Shown here piece after piece: positions 48,624 to 61,182 of a DNA stretch of 64,000 bases. Positions within the stretch are counted from its first letter, which is position 1, and every line of letters begins with the position of its first letter. Where the stretch lies: the NCBI RefSeq assembly GCF_051020975.1, contig NW_027478159.1, forward strand, positions 4,108,501-4,172,500. The letters are read 5' to 3'. The position numbers and the translations under genes are program-made. Source of the DNA: Osmia lignaria lignaria (lineage: Eukaryota; Arthropoda; Insecta; Hymenoptera; Megachilidae). The notes below the pieces were generated by a model, which worked only from the letters and a program-made list of their open reading frames with translations, ran no database searches and was not told the DNA's origin.

Positions 48624-51600
48624 CAAATATCTCGGAAACGAAGCGAGCTATGGCAAAATGTTAAGAGACCTTTTTTGTAGAGAATTAAGTTTCCTACTTT
48701 TTATGTTCTATGATATTTTTTGATCAGATGCGTAGTTCTCGAGATATATCAAGATATTTAAAAGTTCCGAAGCCGCACCAACATAATAGAGATACAGAAA
48801 CACCGTGGCCCCTTTCTTTGGGATAACTCTGCACTATTGCGAGCTGCGAATGCCACTTCCAGCTTAGCTGTGCAGAGGAAGAACAACAAGAAGAAGAAAT
48901 ATCTCGAAATATGTCCGTCAGGCCAGTTCCTTTGAGCTGAATCTGCAAATATCTCGGAAACGAAGCGAGCTATGGCAAAATGTTAAGAGACGTTTTTTAT
49001 AGAGAATTATGTTTCCTACAATTTATGTTCTATGATATTTTTTGATCAGAAGCGTAGTTTTCGAGATATATCGAGATATTTAAAAGTTCCGAAGCCGCAC
49101 CAACATAATAGGGATACAGAAACACCGTGGCCCCTTTCTTTGAGATAACTCTGCACTAGTGCGAGCCGCAAATGCCACTTCCAGCTTAGCTGTGCAGAAG
49201 AAGAACAACAAGAAGAAGAAATATCTCGAAATATGTCCGTCAGGCCCCTTCCCTTGAGATAAATCTGCAAATATCTCGGAAACGAAGCGAGCTATGGCGA
49301 AATGTTAAGAGACCTTTTTTGTAGAGAATTAAGTTTCCTACTTTTTATGTTCTATGATATTTTTTGATCAGATGCGTAGTTCTCGAGATATATCAAGATA
49401 TTTAAAAGTTCCGAAGCCGCACCAACATAATAGAGATACAGAAACACCGTGGCCCCTTTCTTTGAGATAACTCTGCACGATTGCGAGCTGTAAATGCCAC
49501 TTCCAGCTTAGCTGTGCAGAAGAAGGACAACAAGAAGAAGAAATATCTCGAAATATGTCCGTCAGGCCCCTTCCCTTGAGATAAATCTGCAAATATCTCG
49601 GAAACGAAGAGAGCTATGGCAAAATGTTAAGAGACCTTTTTTTGTAGAGAATTAAGTTTCCTACTTTGTATGTTCTATGATATTTTTTGATTAGATGCGT
49701 AGTTCTCGAGATATATCAAGATATTTAAAAGTTCCGAAGCCGCACCAACATAATAGAGATACAGAAACACCGTGGCCCCTTTCTTTGAGATAACTCTGCA
49801 CTATTGCGAGCTGCAAATGCCACTTCCAGCTTAGCTGTGCAGAAGAAGAACAACAAGAAGAAGAAATATCTCGAAATATGTCCGTCAGGCCCCTTCCCTT
49901 GAGATAAATCTGCAAATATCTCGGAAACGAAGCGAGCTATGGCAAAATGTTAAGAGACCTTATTTGCAGAGAATTAAGTTTCCTACTTTTTATGTTCTAT
50001 GATATTTTTTGATCAGATGCGTAGTTCTCGAGATATATCAAGATATTTAAAAGTTCCGAAGCCGCACCAACATAATAGAGATACAGAAACACCGTGGCCC
50101 CTTTCTTTGAGATAACTCTGCACTATTGCGAGCTGTAAATGCCACTTCCAGCTTAGCTGTGCAGAAGAAGAACAACAAGAAGAAGAAATATCTCGAAATA
50201 TGTCCGTCAGGCCCCTTCCCTTGAGATATATCTGCAAATATCTCGGAAACGAAGCGAGCTATGGCAAAATGTTAAGAGACCTTTTTTGTAGAGAATTAAG
50301 TTTCCTACTTTTTATGTTCTATGATATTTTTTGATCAGATGCGTAGTTCTCGAGATATATCAAGATATTTAAAAGTTCCGAAGCCGCACCAACATAATAG
50401 AGATACAGAAACACCGTGGCCCCTTTCTTTGAGATAACTCTGCACTATTGCGAGCTGCAAATGCCACTTCCAGCTTAGCTGTGCAGAGGAAGAACAACAA
50501 GAAGAAGAAATATCTCGAAATATGTCCGTCAGGCCAGTTCCTTTGAGCTGAATCTGCAAATATCTCGGAAACGAAGCGAGCTATGGCAAAATGTTAAGAG
50601 ACGTTTTTTATAGAGAATTATGTTTCCTACAATTTATGTTCTATGATATTTTTTGATCAGAAGCGTAGTTTTCGAGATATATCGAGATATTTAAAAGTTC
50701 CGAAGCCGCACCAACATAATAGGGATACAGAAACACCGTGGCCCCTTTCTTTGAGATAACTCTGCACTAGTGCGAGCCGCAAATGCCACTTCCAGCTTAG
50801 CTGTGCAGAAGAAGAACAACAAGAAGAAGAAATATCTCGAAATATGTCCGTCAGGCCCCTTCCCTTGAGATAAATCTGCAAATATCTCGGAAACGAAGCG
50901 AGCTATGGCGAAATGTTAAGAGACCTTTTTTGTAGAGAATTAAGTTTCCTACTTTTTATGTTCTATGATATTTTTTGATCAGATGCGTAGTTCTCGAGAT
51001 ATATCAAGATATTTAAAAGTTCCGAAGCCGCACCAACATAATAGAGATACAGAAACACCGTGGCCCCTTTCTTTGAGATAACTCTGCACGATTGCGAGCT
51101 GTAAATGCCACTTCCAGCTTAGCTGTGCAGAAGAAGGACAACAAGAAGAAGAAATATCTCGAAATATGTCCGTCAGGCCCCTTCCCTTGAGATAAATCTG
51201 CAAATATCTCGGAAACGAAGCGAGCTATGGCGAAATGTTAAGAGACCTTTTTTGTAGAGAATTAAGTTTCCTACTTTTTATGTTCTATGATATTTTTTGA
51301 TCAGATGCGTAGTTCTCGAGATATATCAAGATATTTAAAAGCTCCGAAGCCGCACCAACATAATAGAGATACAGAAACACCGTGGCCCCTTTCTTTGAGA
51401 TAACTCTGCACTATTGCGAGCTGCAAATGCCACTTCCAGCTTAGCTGTGCAGAGGAAGAACAACAAGAAGAAGAAATATCTCGAAATATGTCCGTCAGGC
51501 CAGTTCCTTTGAGCTGAATCTGCAAATATCTCGGAAACGAAGCGAGCTATGGCAAAATGTTAAGAGACGTTTTTTATAGAGAATTATGTTTCCTACAATT

Positions 51601-52015
51601 TATGTTCTATGATATTTTTTGATCAGAAGCGTAGTTTTCGAGATATATCGAGATATTTAAAAGTTCCGAAGCCGCACCAACATAATAGGGATACAGAAAC
51701 ACCGTGGCCCCTTTCTTTGAGATAACTCTGCACTAGTGCGAGCCGCAAATGCCACTTCCAGCTTAGCTGTGCAGAAGGAGAACAACAAGAAGAAGAAATA
51801 TCTCGAAATATGTCGGTCAGGCCCCTTCCCTTGAGATATATCTGCAAATATCTCGGAAACGAAGCGAGCTATGGCAAAATGTTAAGAGACCTTTTTTGTG
51901 GAGAATTATGCTTCCTACAATTTATGTTCTATGATATTTTTTGATCAGAAGCGTAGTTTTCGAGATACATCGAGATATTTAAAAGTTCCGAAGCCGCACC
52001 AACATAATAGAGATA
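48471..52015 (+). repeat. 3,543-bp tandem duplication, right copy
   Basis: Repeats 44,930-48,470, including tttgggataac with gctgcgaatg near 48,819-48,850 and the extra T near 49,635-49,642. The right end falls inside unit 51,845-52,166, where the left half matches the junction unit (gtggagaattatgcttcctac, atacatcgag) but the right half continues into the Q-series (agtgcgagccg, gccagttcc). Confidence 0.9.
49590..49912 (+). repeat. 323-bp monomer with one extra T, duplicate
   Basis: It has T7 near 49,635-49,642, in the same P1 context (agagagc before, actttgtatg after) as 46,047-46,369. The other P1 units (967, 25,761, 36,709, 38,319, 54,743) have T6, so the insertion arose once and was copied. 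Confidence 0.93.
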
Positions 52016-52499
52016 CAGAAACACCGTGGCCCCTTTCTTTGAGATAACTCTGCACTAGTGCGAGCCGCAAATGCCAGTTCCAGCTTAGCTGTGCAGAAGA
52101 AGAACAACAAGAAGAAGAAATATCTCGAAATATGTCCGTCAGGCCCCTTCCCTTGAGATAAATCTGCAAATATCTCGGAAACGAAGCGAGCTATGGCAAA
52201 ATGTTAAGAGACCTTTTTTGTAGAGAATTAAGTTTCCTACTTTTTATGTTCTATGATATTTTTTGATCAGATGCGTAGTTCTCGAGATATATGAAGATAT
52301 TTAAAAGCTCCGAAGCCGCACCAACATAATAGAGATACAGAAACACCGTGGCCCTTTTCTTTGAGATAACTCTGCACTATTGCGAGCTGCAAATGCCACT
52401 TCCAGCTTAGCTGTGCAGAGGAAGAACAACAAGAGGAAGAAATATCTCGAAATATGTCCGTCAGGCCAGTTCCTTTGAGCTGAATCTGCAAATATCTCG

Positions 52500-54790
52500 G
52501 AAACGAAGCGAGCTATGGCAAAATGTTGAGAGACGTTTTTTATAGAGAATTATGTTTCCTACAATTTATGTTCTATGATATTTTTTGATCAGAAGCGTAG
52601 TTTTCGAGATATATCGAGATATTTAAAAGTTCCGAAGCCGCACCAACATAATAGGGATACAGAAACACCGTGGCCCCTTTCTTTGAGATAACTCTGCACT
52701 AGTGCGAGCCGCAAATGCCAGTTCCAGCTTAGCTGTGCAGAAGAAGAACAACAAGAAGAAGAAATATCTCGAAATATGTCCGTCAGGCCCCTTCCCTTGA
52801 GATAAATCTGCAAATATCTCGGAAACGAACCGAGCTATGGCAAAATGTTAAGAGACCTTTTTTGTAGAGAATTAAGTTTCCTACTTTTTATGTTCTATGA
52901 TATTTTTCGATCAGAGGCGTAGTTCTCGAGATATATCAAGATATTTAAAAGTTCCGAAGCCGCACCAACATAATAGAGATACAGAAACACCGTGGCCCCT
53001 TTCTTTGAGATAACTCTGCACGATTGCGATCTGGAAATGCCACTTCCAGTTTAGCTGTGCAGAAGAAGAACAACAAGAAGAAGAAATATCTCGAAATATG
53101 TCCATCAGGACCCTTCCCTTGAGATAAATCTGCAAATATCTCGGAAACGAAGCGAGCTATGGCAAAATGTTAAGAGACCTTTTTTGTAGAGAATAATGTT
53201 TCCTACAATTTACGTTCTATGATATTTTTTGATGAGAAGCGTAGTTTTCGAGATATATCGAGATATTTAAAAGTTCCGAAGCCGCACCAACATAATAGAG
53301 ATACAGAAACACCGTCGCCCCTCTCTTTGAGATAACTCTGCACTATTGCGACCTGCAAATGCCACTTCCAGCTCAGCTGTGCAGAAGAAGAACAACAAGA
53401 AGAAGAAATATCTCGAAATATGTCCGTCAGGCCCCTTCCCTTGAGATAAATCTGCAAATATCTCGGAAACGAAGCGAGCTATGGCAAAATGTTAAGAGAC
53501 CGTTTTTGTAGAGAATTAAGTTTCCTACTTTTTATGTTCTATGATATTTTTTGATCAGATGCGTGGTTCTCGAGATATATCAAGATATTTAAAAGTTCCG
53601 AAGCCGCACCAACATAATAGAGATACAGAAACACCGTGGCCCCTTTGTTAGAGATAACTCTGCACTATTGCGAGCTGCAAATGCCACTTCCAGCTTAGCT
53701 GTGCAGAAGAAGAACAACAAGAAGAAGAAATATCTCGAAATATGTCCGTCAGGCCCCTTCCCTTGAGATATATCTGCAAATATCTCGGAAACGAAGCGAG
53801 CTATGGCAAAATGTTAAGAGACCTTTTTTGTAGAGAATTATGTTTCCTACAATTTATGTTCTATGATATTTTTTGATCAGAAGCGTAGTTTTCGAGATAT
53901 ATCGAGATATTTAAAAGTTCCGAAGCCGCACCAACATAATAGAGATACAGAAACACCGTGGCCCCTTTCTTTGAGATAACTCTGCACTAGTGCGAGCTGC
54001 AAATGCCACTTCCAGCTTAGCTGTGCAGAAGAAGAACAACAAGAAGAAGAAATATCTCGAAATATGTCCGTCAGGCCCCTTCCCTTGAGATAAATCTGCA
54101 AATATCTCGGAAACGAAGCGAGCTATGGCAAAATGTTAAGAGACCTTTTTTGTAGAGAATTAAGTTTCCTACTTTTTATGTTCTATGATATTTTTTGATC
54201 AGATGCGTAGTTCTCGAGATATATCAAGATATTTAAAAGTTCCGAAGCCGCACCAACATAATAGAGATACAGAAACACCGTGGCCCCTTCCTTTGAGATA
54301 ACTCTGCACTATTGCGAGCTGCAAATGCCACTTCCAGCTTAGCTGTGCAGAGGAAGAACAACAAGAAGAAGAAGTATCTCGAAATATGTCCGTCAGGCCC
54401 GTTCCTTTGAGCTGAATCTGCAAATATCTCGGAAACGAAGCGAGCTATGGCAAAATGTTAAGAGACGTTTTTTGTAGAGAATTATGTTTCCTACAATTTA
54501 TGTTCTATGATATTTTTCGATCAGAAGCGTAGTTTTCGAGATATATCGAGATATTTAAAAGTTCCGAAGCCGCACCAAGATAATAGAGATACAGAAACAC
54601 CGTGGCTCCTTTCTTTGAGATAACTCTGCACTAGTGCGAGCCGCAAATGCCACTTCCAGCTTAGCTGTGCAGAAGAAGAACAACAAGAAGAAGAAATATC
54701 TCGAAATATGTCCGTCAGGCCCCTTCCCTTGAAATAAATCTGCAAATATCTCGGAAACGAAGCGAGCTATGGCAAAATGCTAAGAGACCT
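52500..54790 (+). repeat. Seven-unit series, left copy of a 4,186-bp offset duplication
   Basis: Marks are gttgagagacg (52,527), cgatcagaggcg, gaataatgtttcctacaatttacg, gtcgcccctctc, gcgtggttctcgag, gttagagataactc, cttcctttgag, accaagataatag and gctaagagacc (54,779). All recur at +4,186 bp (13 units). The unit at 52,811-53,132 has a private cgatctgg that its partner lacks. Confidence 0.83.
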
Positions 54791-56030
54791 TTTTTGTAGA
54801 GAATTAAGTTTCCTACTTTGTATGTTCTATGATATTTTTTGATTAGATGCGTAGTTCTCGAGATATATCAAGATATTTAAAAGTTCCGAAGCCGCACCAA
54901 CATAATAGAGATACAGAAACACCGTGGCCCCTTTCTTTGAGATAACTCTGCACTATTGCGAGCTGCAAATGCCACTTCCAGCTTAGCTGTGCAGAAGAAG
55001 AACAACAAGAAGAAGAAATATCTCGAAATATGTCCGTCAGGCCCCTTCCCTTGAGATAAATCTGCAAATATCTCGGAAACGAAGCGAGCTATGGCAAAAT
55101 GTTAAGAGACCTTATTTGCAGAGAATTAAGTTTCCTACTTTTTATGTTCTATGATATTTTTTGATCAGATGCGTAGTTCTCGAGATATATCAAGATATTT
55201 AAAAGTTCCGAAGCCGCACCAACATAATAGAGATACAGAAACACCGTGGCCCCTTTCTTTGAGATAACTCTGCACTATTGCGAGCCGCAAATGCCACTTC
55301 CAGCTTAGCTGTGCAGAAGAAGAACAACAAGAAGAAGAAATATCTCGAAATATGTCCGTCAGGCCCCTTCCCTTGAGATATATCTGCAAATATCTCGGAA
55401 ACGAAGCGAGCTATGGCGAAATGTTAAGAGACCTTTTTTGTAGAGAATTAAGTTTCCTACTTTTTATGTTCTATGATATTTTTTGATCAGATGCGTAGTT
55501 CTCGAGATATATCAAGATATTTAAAAGTTCCGAAGCCGCACCAACATAATAGAGATACAGAAACACCGTGGCCCCTTTCTTTGAGATAACTCTGCACGAT
55601 TGCGAGCTGTAAATGCCACTTCCAGCTTAGCTGTGCAGAAGAAGGACAACAAGAAGAAGAAATATCTCGAAATATGTCCGTCAGGCCCCTTCCCTTGAGA
55701 TAAATCTGCAAATATCTCGGAAACGAAGCGAGCTATGGCGAAATGTTAAGAGACCTTTTTTGTAGAGAATTAAGTTTCCTACTTTTTATGTTCTATGATA
55801 TTTTTTGATCAGATGCGTAGTTCTCGAGATATATCAAGATATTTAAAAGCTCCGAAGCCGCACCAACATAATAGAGATACAGAAACACCGTGGCCCCTTT
55901 CTTTGAGATAACTCTGCACTATTGCGAGCTGCAAATGCCACTTCCAGCTTAGCTGTGCAGAGGAAGAACAACAAGAAGAAGAAATATCTCGAAATATGTC
56001 CGTCAGGCCAGTTCCTTTGAGCTGAATCTG

Positions 56031-57318
56031 CAAATATCTCGGAAACGAAGCGAGCTATGGCAAAATGTTAAGAGACGTTTTTTATAGAGAATTATGTTTC
56101 CTACAATTTATGTTCTATGATATTTTTTGATCAGAAGCGTAGTTTTCGAGATATATCGAGATATTTAAAAGTTCCGAAGCCGCACCAACATAATAGGGAT
56201 ACAGAAACACCGTGGCCCCTTTCTTTGAGATAACTCTGCACTAGTGCGAGCCGCAAATGCCAGTTCCAGCTTAGCTGTGCAGAAGAAGAACAACAAGAAG
56301 AAGAAATATCTCGAAATATGTCCGTCAGGCCCCTTCCCTTGAGATAAATCTGCAAATATCTCGGAAACGAAGCGAGCTATGGCAAAATGTTAAGAGACCT
56401 TTTTTGTAGAGAATTAAGTTTCCTACTTTTTATGTTCTATGATATTTTTCGATCAGAGGCGTAGTTCTCGAGATATATCAAGATATTTAAAAGTTCCGAA
56501 GCCGCACCAACATAATAGAGATACAGAAACACCGTGGCCCCTTTCTTTGAGATAACTCTGCACGATTGCGAGCTGGAAATGCCACTTCCAGTTTAGCTGT
56601 GCAGAAGAAGAACAACAAGAAGAAGAAATATCTCGAAATATGTCCATCAGGACCCTTCCCTTGAGATAAATCTGCAAATATCTCGGAAACGAAGCGAGCT
56701 ATGGCAAAATGTTGAGAGACGTTTTTTATAGAGAATTATGTTTCCTACAATTTATGTTCTATGATATTTTTTGATCAGAAGCGTAGTTTTCGAGATATAT
56801 CGAGATATTTAAAAGTTCCGAAGCCGCACCAACATAATAGGGATACAGAAACACCGTGGCCCCTTTCTTTGAGATAACTCTGCACTAGTGCGAGCCGCAA
56901 ATGCCAGTTCCAGCTTAGCTGTGCAGAAGAAGAACAACAAGAAGAAGAAATATCTCGAAATATGTCCGTCAGGCCCCTTCCCTTGAGATAAATCTGCAAA
57001 TATCTCGGAAACGAAGCGAGCTATGGCAAAATGTTAAGAGACCTTTTTTGTAGAGAATTAAGTTTCCTACTTTTTATGTTCTATGATATTTTTCGATCAG
57101 AGGCGTAGTTCTCGAGATATATCAAGATATTTAAAAGTTCCGAAGCCGCACCAACATAATAGAGATACAGAAACACCGTGGCCCCTTTCTTTGAGATAAC
57201 TCTGCACGATTGCGAGCTGGAAATGCCACTTCCAGTTTAGCTGTGCAGAAGAAGAACAACAAGAAGAAGAAATATCTCGAAATATGTCCATCAGGACCCT
57301 TCCCTTGAGATAAATCTG
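56031..57318 (+). repeat. Two-monomer tandem duplication (644 bp)
   Basis: Units 56,031-56,352 and 56,353-56,674 (Q3-like and Q4-like) are followed by 56,675-56,996 and 56,997-57,318 of the same two kinds, at an offset of 644 bp. The two Q3-like units differ on the left (gttaagagacg versus gttgagagacg), so the first is a hybrid with a 40,351-type unit. Q4 marks are cgatcagaggcg, acgattgcgagctgg and gtccatcaggaccc. Confidence 0.82.
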
Positions 57319-58980
57319 CAAATATATCGGAAACGAAGCGAGGTATGGCAAAATGTTAAGAGACCTTTTTTGTAGAGAATAATGTTTCCTACAATTTACG
57401 TTCTATGATATTTTTTGATGAGAAGCGTAGTTTTCGAGATATATCGAGATATTTAAAAGTTCCGAAGCCGCACCAACATAATAGAGATACAGAAACACCG
57501 TCGCCCCTCTCTTTGAGATAACTCTGCACTATTGCGACCTGCAAATGCCACTTCCAGCTCAGCTGTGCAGAAGAAGAACAACAAGAAGAAGAAATATCTC
57601 GAAATATGTCCGTCAGGCCCCTTCCCTTGAGATAAATCTGCAAATATCTCGGAAACGAAGCGAGCTATGGCAAAATGTTAAGAGACCGTTTTTGTAGAGA
57701 ATTAAGTTTCCTACTTTTTATGTTCTATGATATTTTTTGATCAGATGCGTGGTTCTCGAGATATATCAAGATATTTAAAAGTTCCGAAGCCGCACCAACA
57801 TAATAGAGATACAGAAACACCGTGGCCCCTTTGTTAGAGATAACTCTGCACTATTGCGAGCTGCAAATGCCACTTCCAGCTTAGCTGTGCAGAAGAAGAA
57901 CAACAAGAAGAAGAAATATCTCGAAATATGTCCGTCAGGCCCCTTCCCTTGAGATATATCTGCAAATATCTCGGAAACGAAGCGAGCTATGGCAAAATGT
58001 TAAGAGACCTTTTTTGTAGAGAATTATGTTTCCTACAATTTATGTTCTATGATATTTTTTGATCAGAAGCGTAGTTTTCGAGATATATCGAGATATTTAA
58101 AAGTTCCGAAGCCGCACCAACATAATAGAGATACAGAAACACCGTGGCCCCTTTCTTTGAGATAACTCTGCACTAGTGCGAGCTGCAAATGCCACTTCCA
58201 GCTTAGCTGTGCAGAAGAAGAACAACAAGAAGAAGAAATATCTCGAAATATGTCCGTCAGGCCCCTTCCCTTGAGATAAATCTGCAAATATCTCGGAAAC
58301 GAAGCGAGCTATGGCAAAATGTTAAGAGACCTTTTTTGTAGAGAATTAAGTTTCCTACTTTTTATGTTCTATGATATTTTTTGATCAGATGCGTAGTTCT
58401 CGAGATATATCAAGATATTTAAAAGTTCCGAAGCCGCACCAACATAATAGAGATACAGAAACACCGTGGCCCCTTCCTTTGAGATAACTCTGCACTATGG
58501 CGAGCTGCAAATGCCACTTCCAGCTTAGCTGTGCAGAGGAAGAACAACAAGAAGAAGAAGTATCTCGAAATATGTCCGTCAGGCCCGTTCCTTTGAGCTG
58601 AATCTGCAAATATCTCGGAAACGAAGCGAGCTATGGCAAAATGTTAAGAGACGTTTTTTGTAGAGAATTATGTTTCCTACAATTTATGTTCTATGATATT
58701 TTTCGATCAGAAGCGTAGTTTTCGAGATATATCGAGATATTTAAAAGTTCCGAAGCCGCACCAAGATAATAGAGATACAGAAACACCGTGGCTCCTTTCT
58801 TTGAGATAACTCTGCACTAGTGCGAGCCGCAAATGCCACTTCCAGCTTAGCTGTGCAGAAGAAGAACAACAAGAAGAAGAAATATCTCGAAATATGTCCG
58901 TCAGGCCCCTTCCCTTGAAATAAATCTGCAAATATCTCGGAAACGAAGCGAGCTATGGCAAAATGCTAAGAGACCTTTTT
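56690..58980 (+). repeat. Seven-unit series, right copy of a 4,186-bp offset duplication
   Basis: Partner of 52,500-54,790, starting at gttgagagacg (56,713) and ending at gctaagagacc (58,965). Its first gacgtttttt unit does not follow a type C unit, unlike nearly all others, which marks a join. Private differences include aaatatatcgg with gaggtatgg near 57,323-57,344 and tatggcgagc near 58,496. After 58,980 the match stops (actttttatg, cgatcagacgcg). Confidence 0.83.
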
Positions 58981-59250
58981 TGTAGAGAATTAAGTTTCCT
59001 ACTTTTTATGTTCTATGATATTTTTCGATCAGACGCGTAGTTCTCGAGATATATCGAGATATTTAAAAGTTCCGAAGCCGCACCAACATAATAGAGATAC
59101 AGAAACACCGTGGCCCCTTTCTGTGAGATAACTCTGCACTAGTGCGAGCCGCAAATGCCACTTCCAGCTTAGCTGTGCAGAAGAAGAACAACAAGAAGAA
59201 GAAATATCTCGAAATATGTCCGTCAGGCCCCTTCCCTTGAGATAAATCTG

Positions 59251-60860
59251 CAAATATCTCGGGAACGAAGCGAGCTATGGCAAAATGTTAAGAGACCTTT
59301 TTTGTAGAGAATTAAGTTTCCTACTTTTTATGTTCTATGATATTTTTTGATCAGATGCGTAGTGCTCGAGATATATCAAGATATTTAAAAGTTCCGAAGC
59401 CGCACCAACATAATAGAGATACAGAAACACCGTGGCCCCTTTCTTTGAGATAACTCTGCACTATTGCGAGCTGCAAATGCCACTTCCAGCTTAGCTGTGC
59501 AGAGGAAGAACAACAAGAAGAAGAAGTATCTCGAAATATGTCCGTCAGGCCCGTTCCTTTGAGCTGAATCTGCAAATATCTCGGAAACGAAGCGAGCTAT
59601 GGCAAAATGTTAAGAGACGTTTTTTGTAGTGAATTATGTTTCCTACAATTTATGTTCTATGATATTTTTTGATCAGAAGCGTAGTTTTCGAGATATATCG
59701 AGATATTTAAAAGTTCCGAAGCCGCACCAACATAATAGAGATACAGAAACACCGTGGCTCCTTTCTTTGAGATAACTCTGCACTAGTGCGAGCCGCAAAT
59801 GCCACTTCCAGCTTAGCTGTGCAGAAGAAGAACAACAAGAAGAAGAAATATCTCGAAATATGTCCGTCAGGCCCCTTCCCTTGAGATAAATCTGCAAATA
59901 TCTCGGAAACGAAGCGAGCTATGGCAAAATGTTAAGAGACCTTTTTTGTAGAGAATTAAGTTTCCTACTTTTTATGTTCTATGATATTTTTCGATCAGAG
60001 GCATAGTTCTCGAGATATATCAAGATATTTAAAAGTTCCGAAGCCGCACCAACATAATAGAGATACAGAAACACCGTGGCCCCTTTCTTTGAGATAACTC
60101 TGCACGATTGCGAGCTGGAAATGCCACTTCCAGTTTAGCTGTGCAGAAGAAGAACAACAAGAAGAAGAAATATCTCGAAATATGTCCATCAGGACCCTTC
60201 CCTTGAGATAAATCTGCAAATATCTCGGAAACGAAGCGAGCTATGGCAAAATGTTAAGAGACCTTTTTTGTAGAGAATTAAGTTTCCTACTTTTTATGTT
60301 CTATGATATTTTTTGATCAGATGCGTAGTTCTCGAGATATATCAAGATATTTAAAAGTTCCGAAGCCGCACCAACATAATAGAGATACAGAAACACCGTG
60401 GCCCCTTTCTTTGAGATAACTCTGCACTAGTGCGAGCCGCAAATGCCACTTCCAGCTTAGCTGTGCAGAAGAAGAACAACAAGAAGAAGAAATATCTCGA
60501 AATATGTCCGACAGGCCCCTTCCCTTGAGATAAATCTGCAAATATCTCGGAAACGAAGCGAGCTATGGCGAAATGTTAAGAGACCTTTTTTGTAGAGAAT
60601 TAAGTTTCCTACTTTTTATCTTCTATGATGTTTTTTGATCAGATGCGTAGTTCTCGAGATGTATCAAGATATTTAAAAGTTCCGAAGCCGCACCAACATA
60701 ATAGAGATACAGAAACACCGTGGCCCCTTTCTTTGAGATAACTCTGCACTATTGCGCGCTGCAAATGCCACTTCCAGCTTAGCTGTGCAGAAGAAGAACA
60801 ACAAGAAGAAGAAATATCTCGAAATATGTCCGTCAGGCCCCTTCCCTTGAGATAAATCTG
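59251..60860 (+). repeat. Distant copy of the 5.15-6.76 kb unit series
   Basis: Five units match 5,153-6,762 at +54,098 bp: the type C unit with gtatctcg and ggcccgttcc, gtagtgaatt with gtggctcc, cgatcagaggcatag, gtccgacagg, and cttctatgatg with atgtatcaag and gcgcgctgc. The preceding gggaacg (59,259 and 5,161) also fits. Differences include gtgctcgag near 59,361 and gagataaat where the other copies have gacataaat. The same variant series therefore sits near both ends of the window. Confidence 0.83.
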
Positions 60861-61182
60861 CAAATATCTCGGAAACGAAGCGAGCTATGGCAAAATGTTA
60901 AGAGACCTTTTTTGTAGAGAATTAAGTTTCCTACTTTTTACGTTCTATGATATTTTTCGATCAGAGGCGTAGTTCTCGAGATATATCAAGATATTTAAAA
61001 GTTCCGAAGCCGCACCAACATAATAGAGATACAGAAATACCGTGGCCCCGTTCTTTGAGATAACTCTGCACGATTGCGAGCTGGAAATGCCACTTCCAGT
61101 TTAGCTGTGCAGAAGAAGAACAACAAGAAGAAGAAATATCTCGAAATATGTCCATCAGGACCCTTCCCTTGACATAAATCTG

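Larger units (their letters stand above)
49590..55060 (+). repeat. Second-generation copy of the 38.3-45.0 kb region
   Basis: It matches 38,319-41,860 at +11,271 to +11,272 bp (35 units plus the extra T bases) and about 42,830-45,050 at +9,984 bp. The drop of 1,288 bp reflects the absence of the four-unit tandem duplication here. Shared marks are gtcgcccctctc with gacctgc and agctcagctg (about 43,330-43,390 and 53,314-53,374), cttcctttgag, accaagataatag (44,592 and 54,576), ttgaaataa and gctaagagacc (44,795 and 54,779). Confidence 0.83.
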
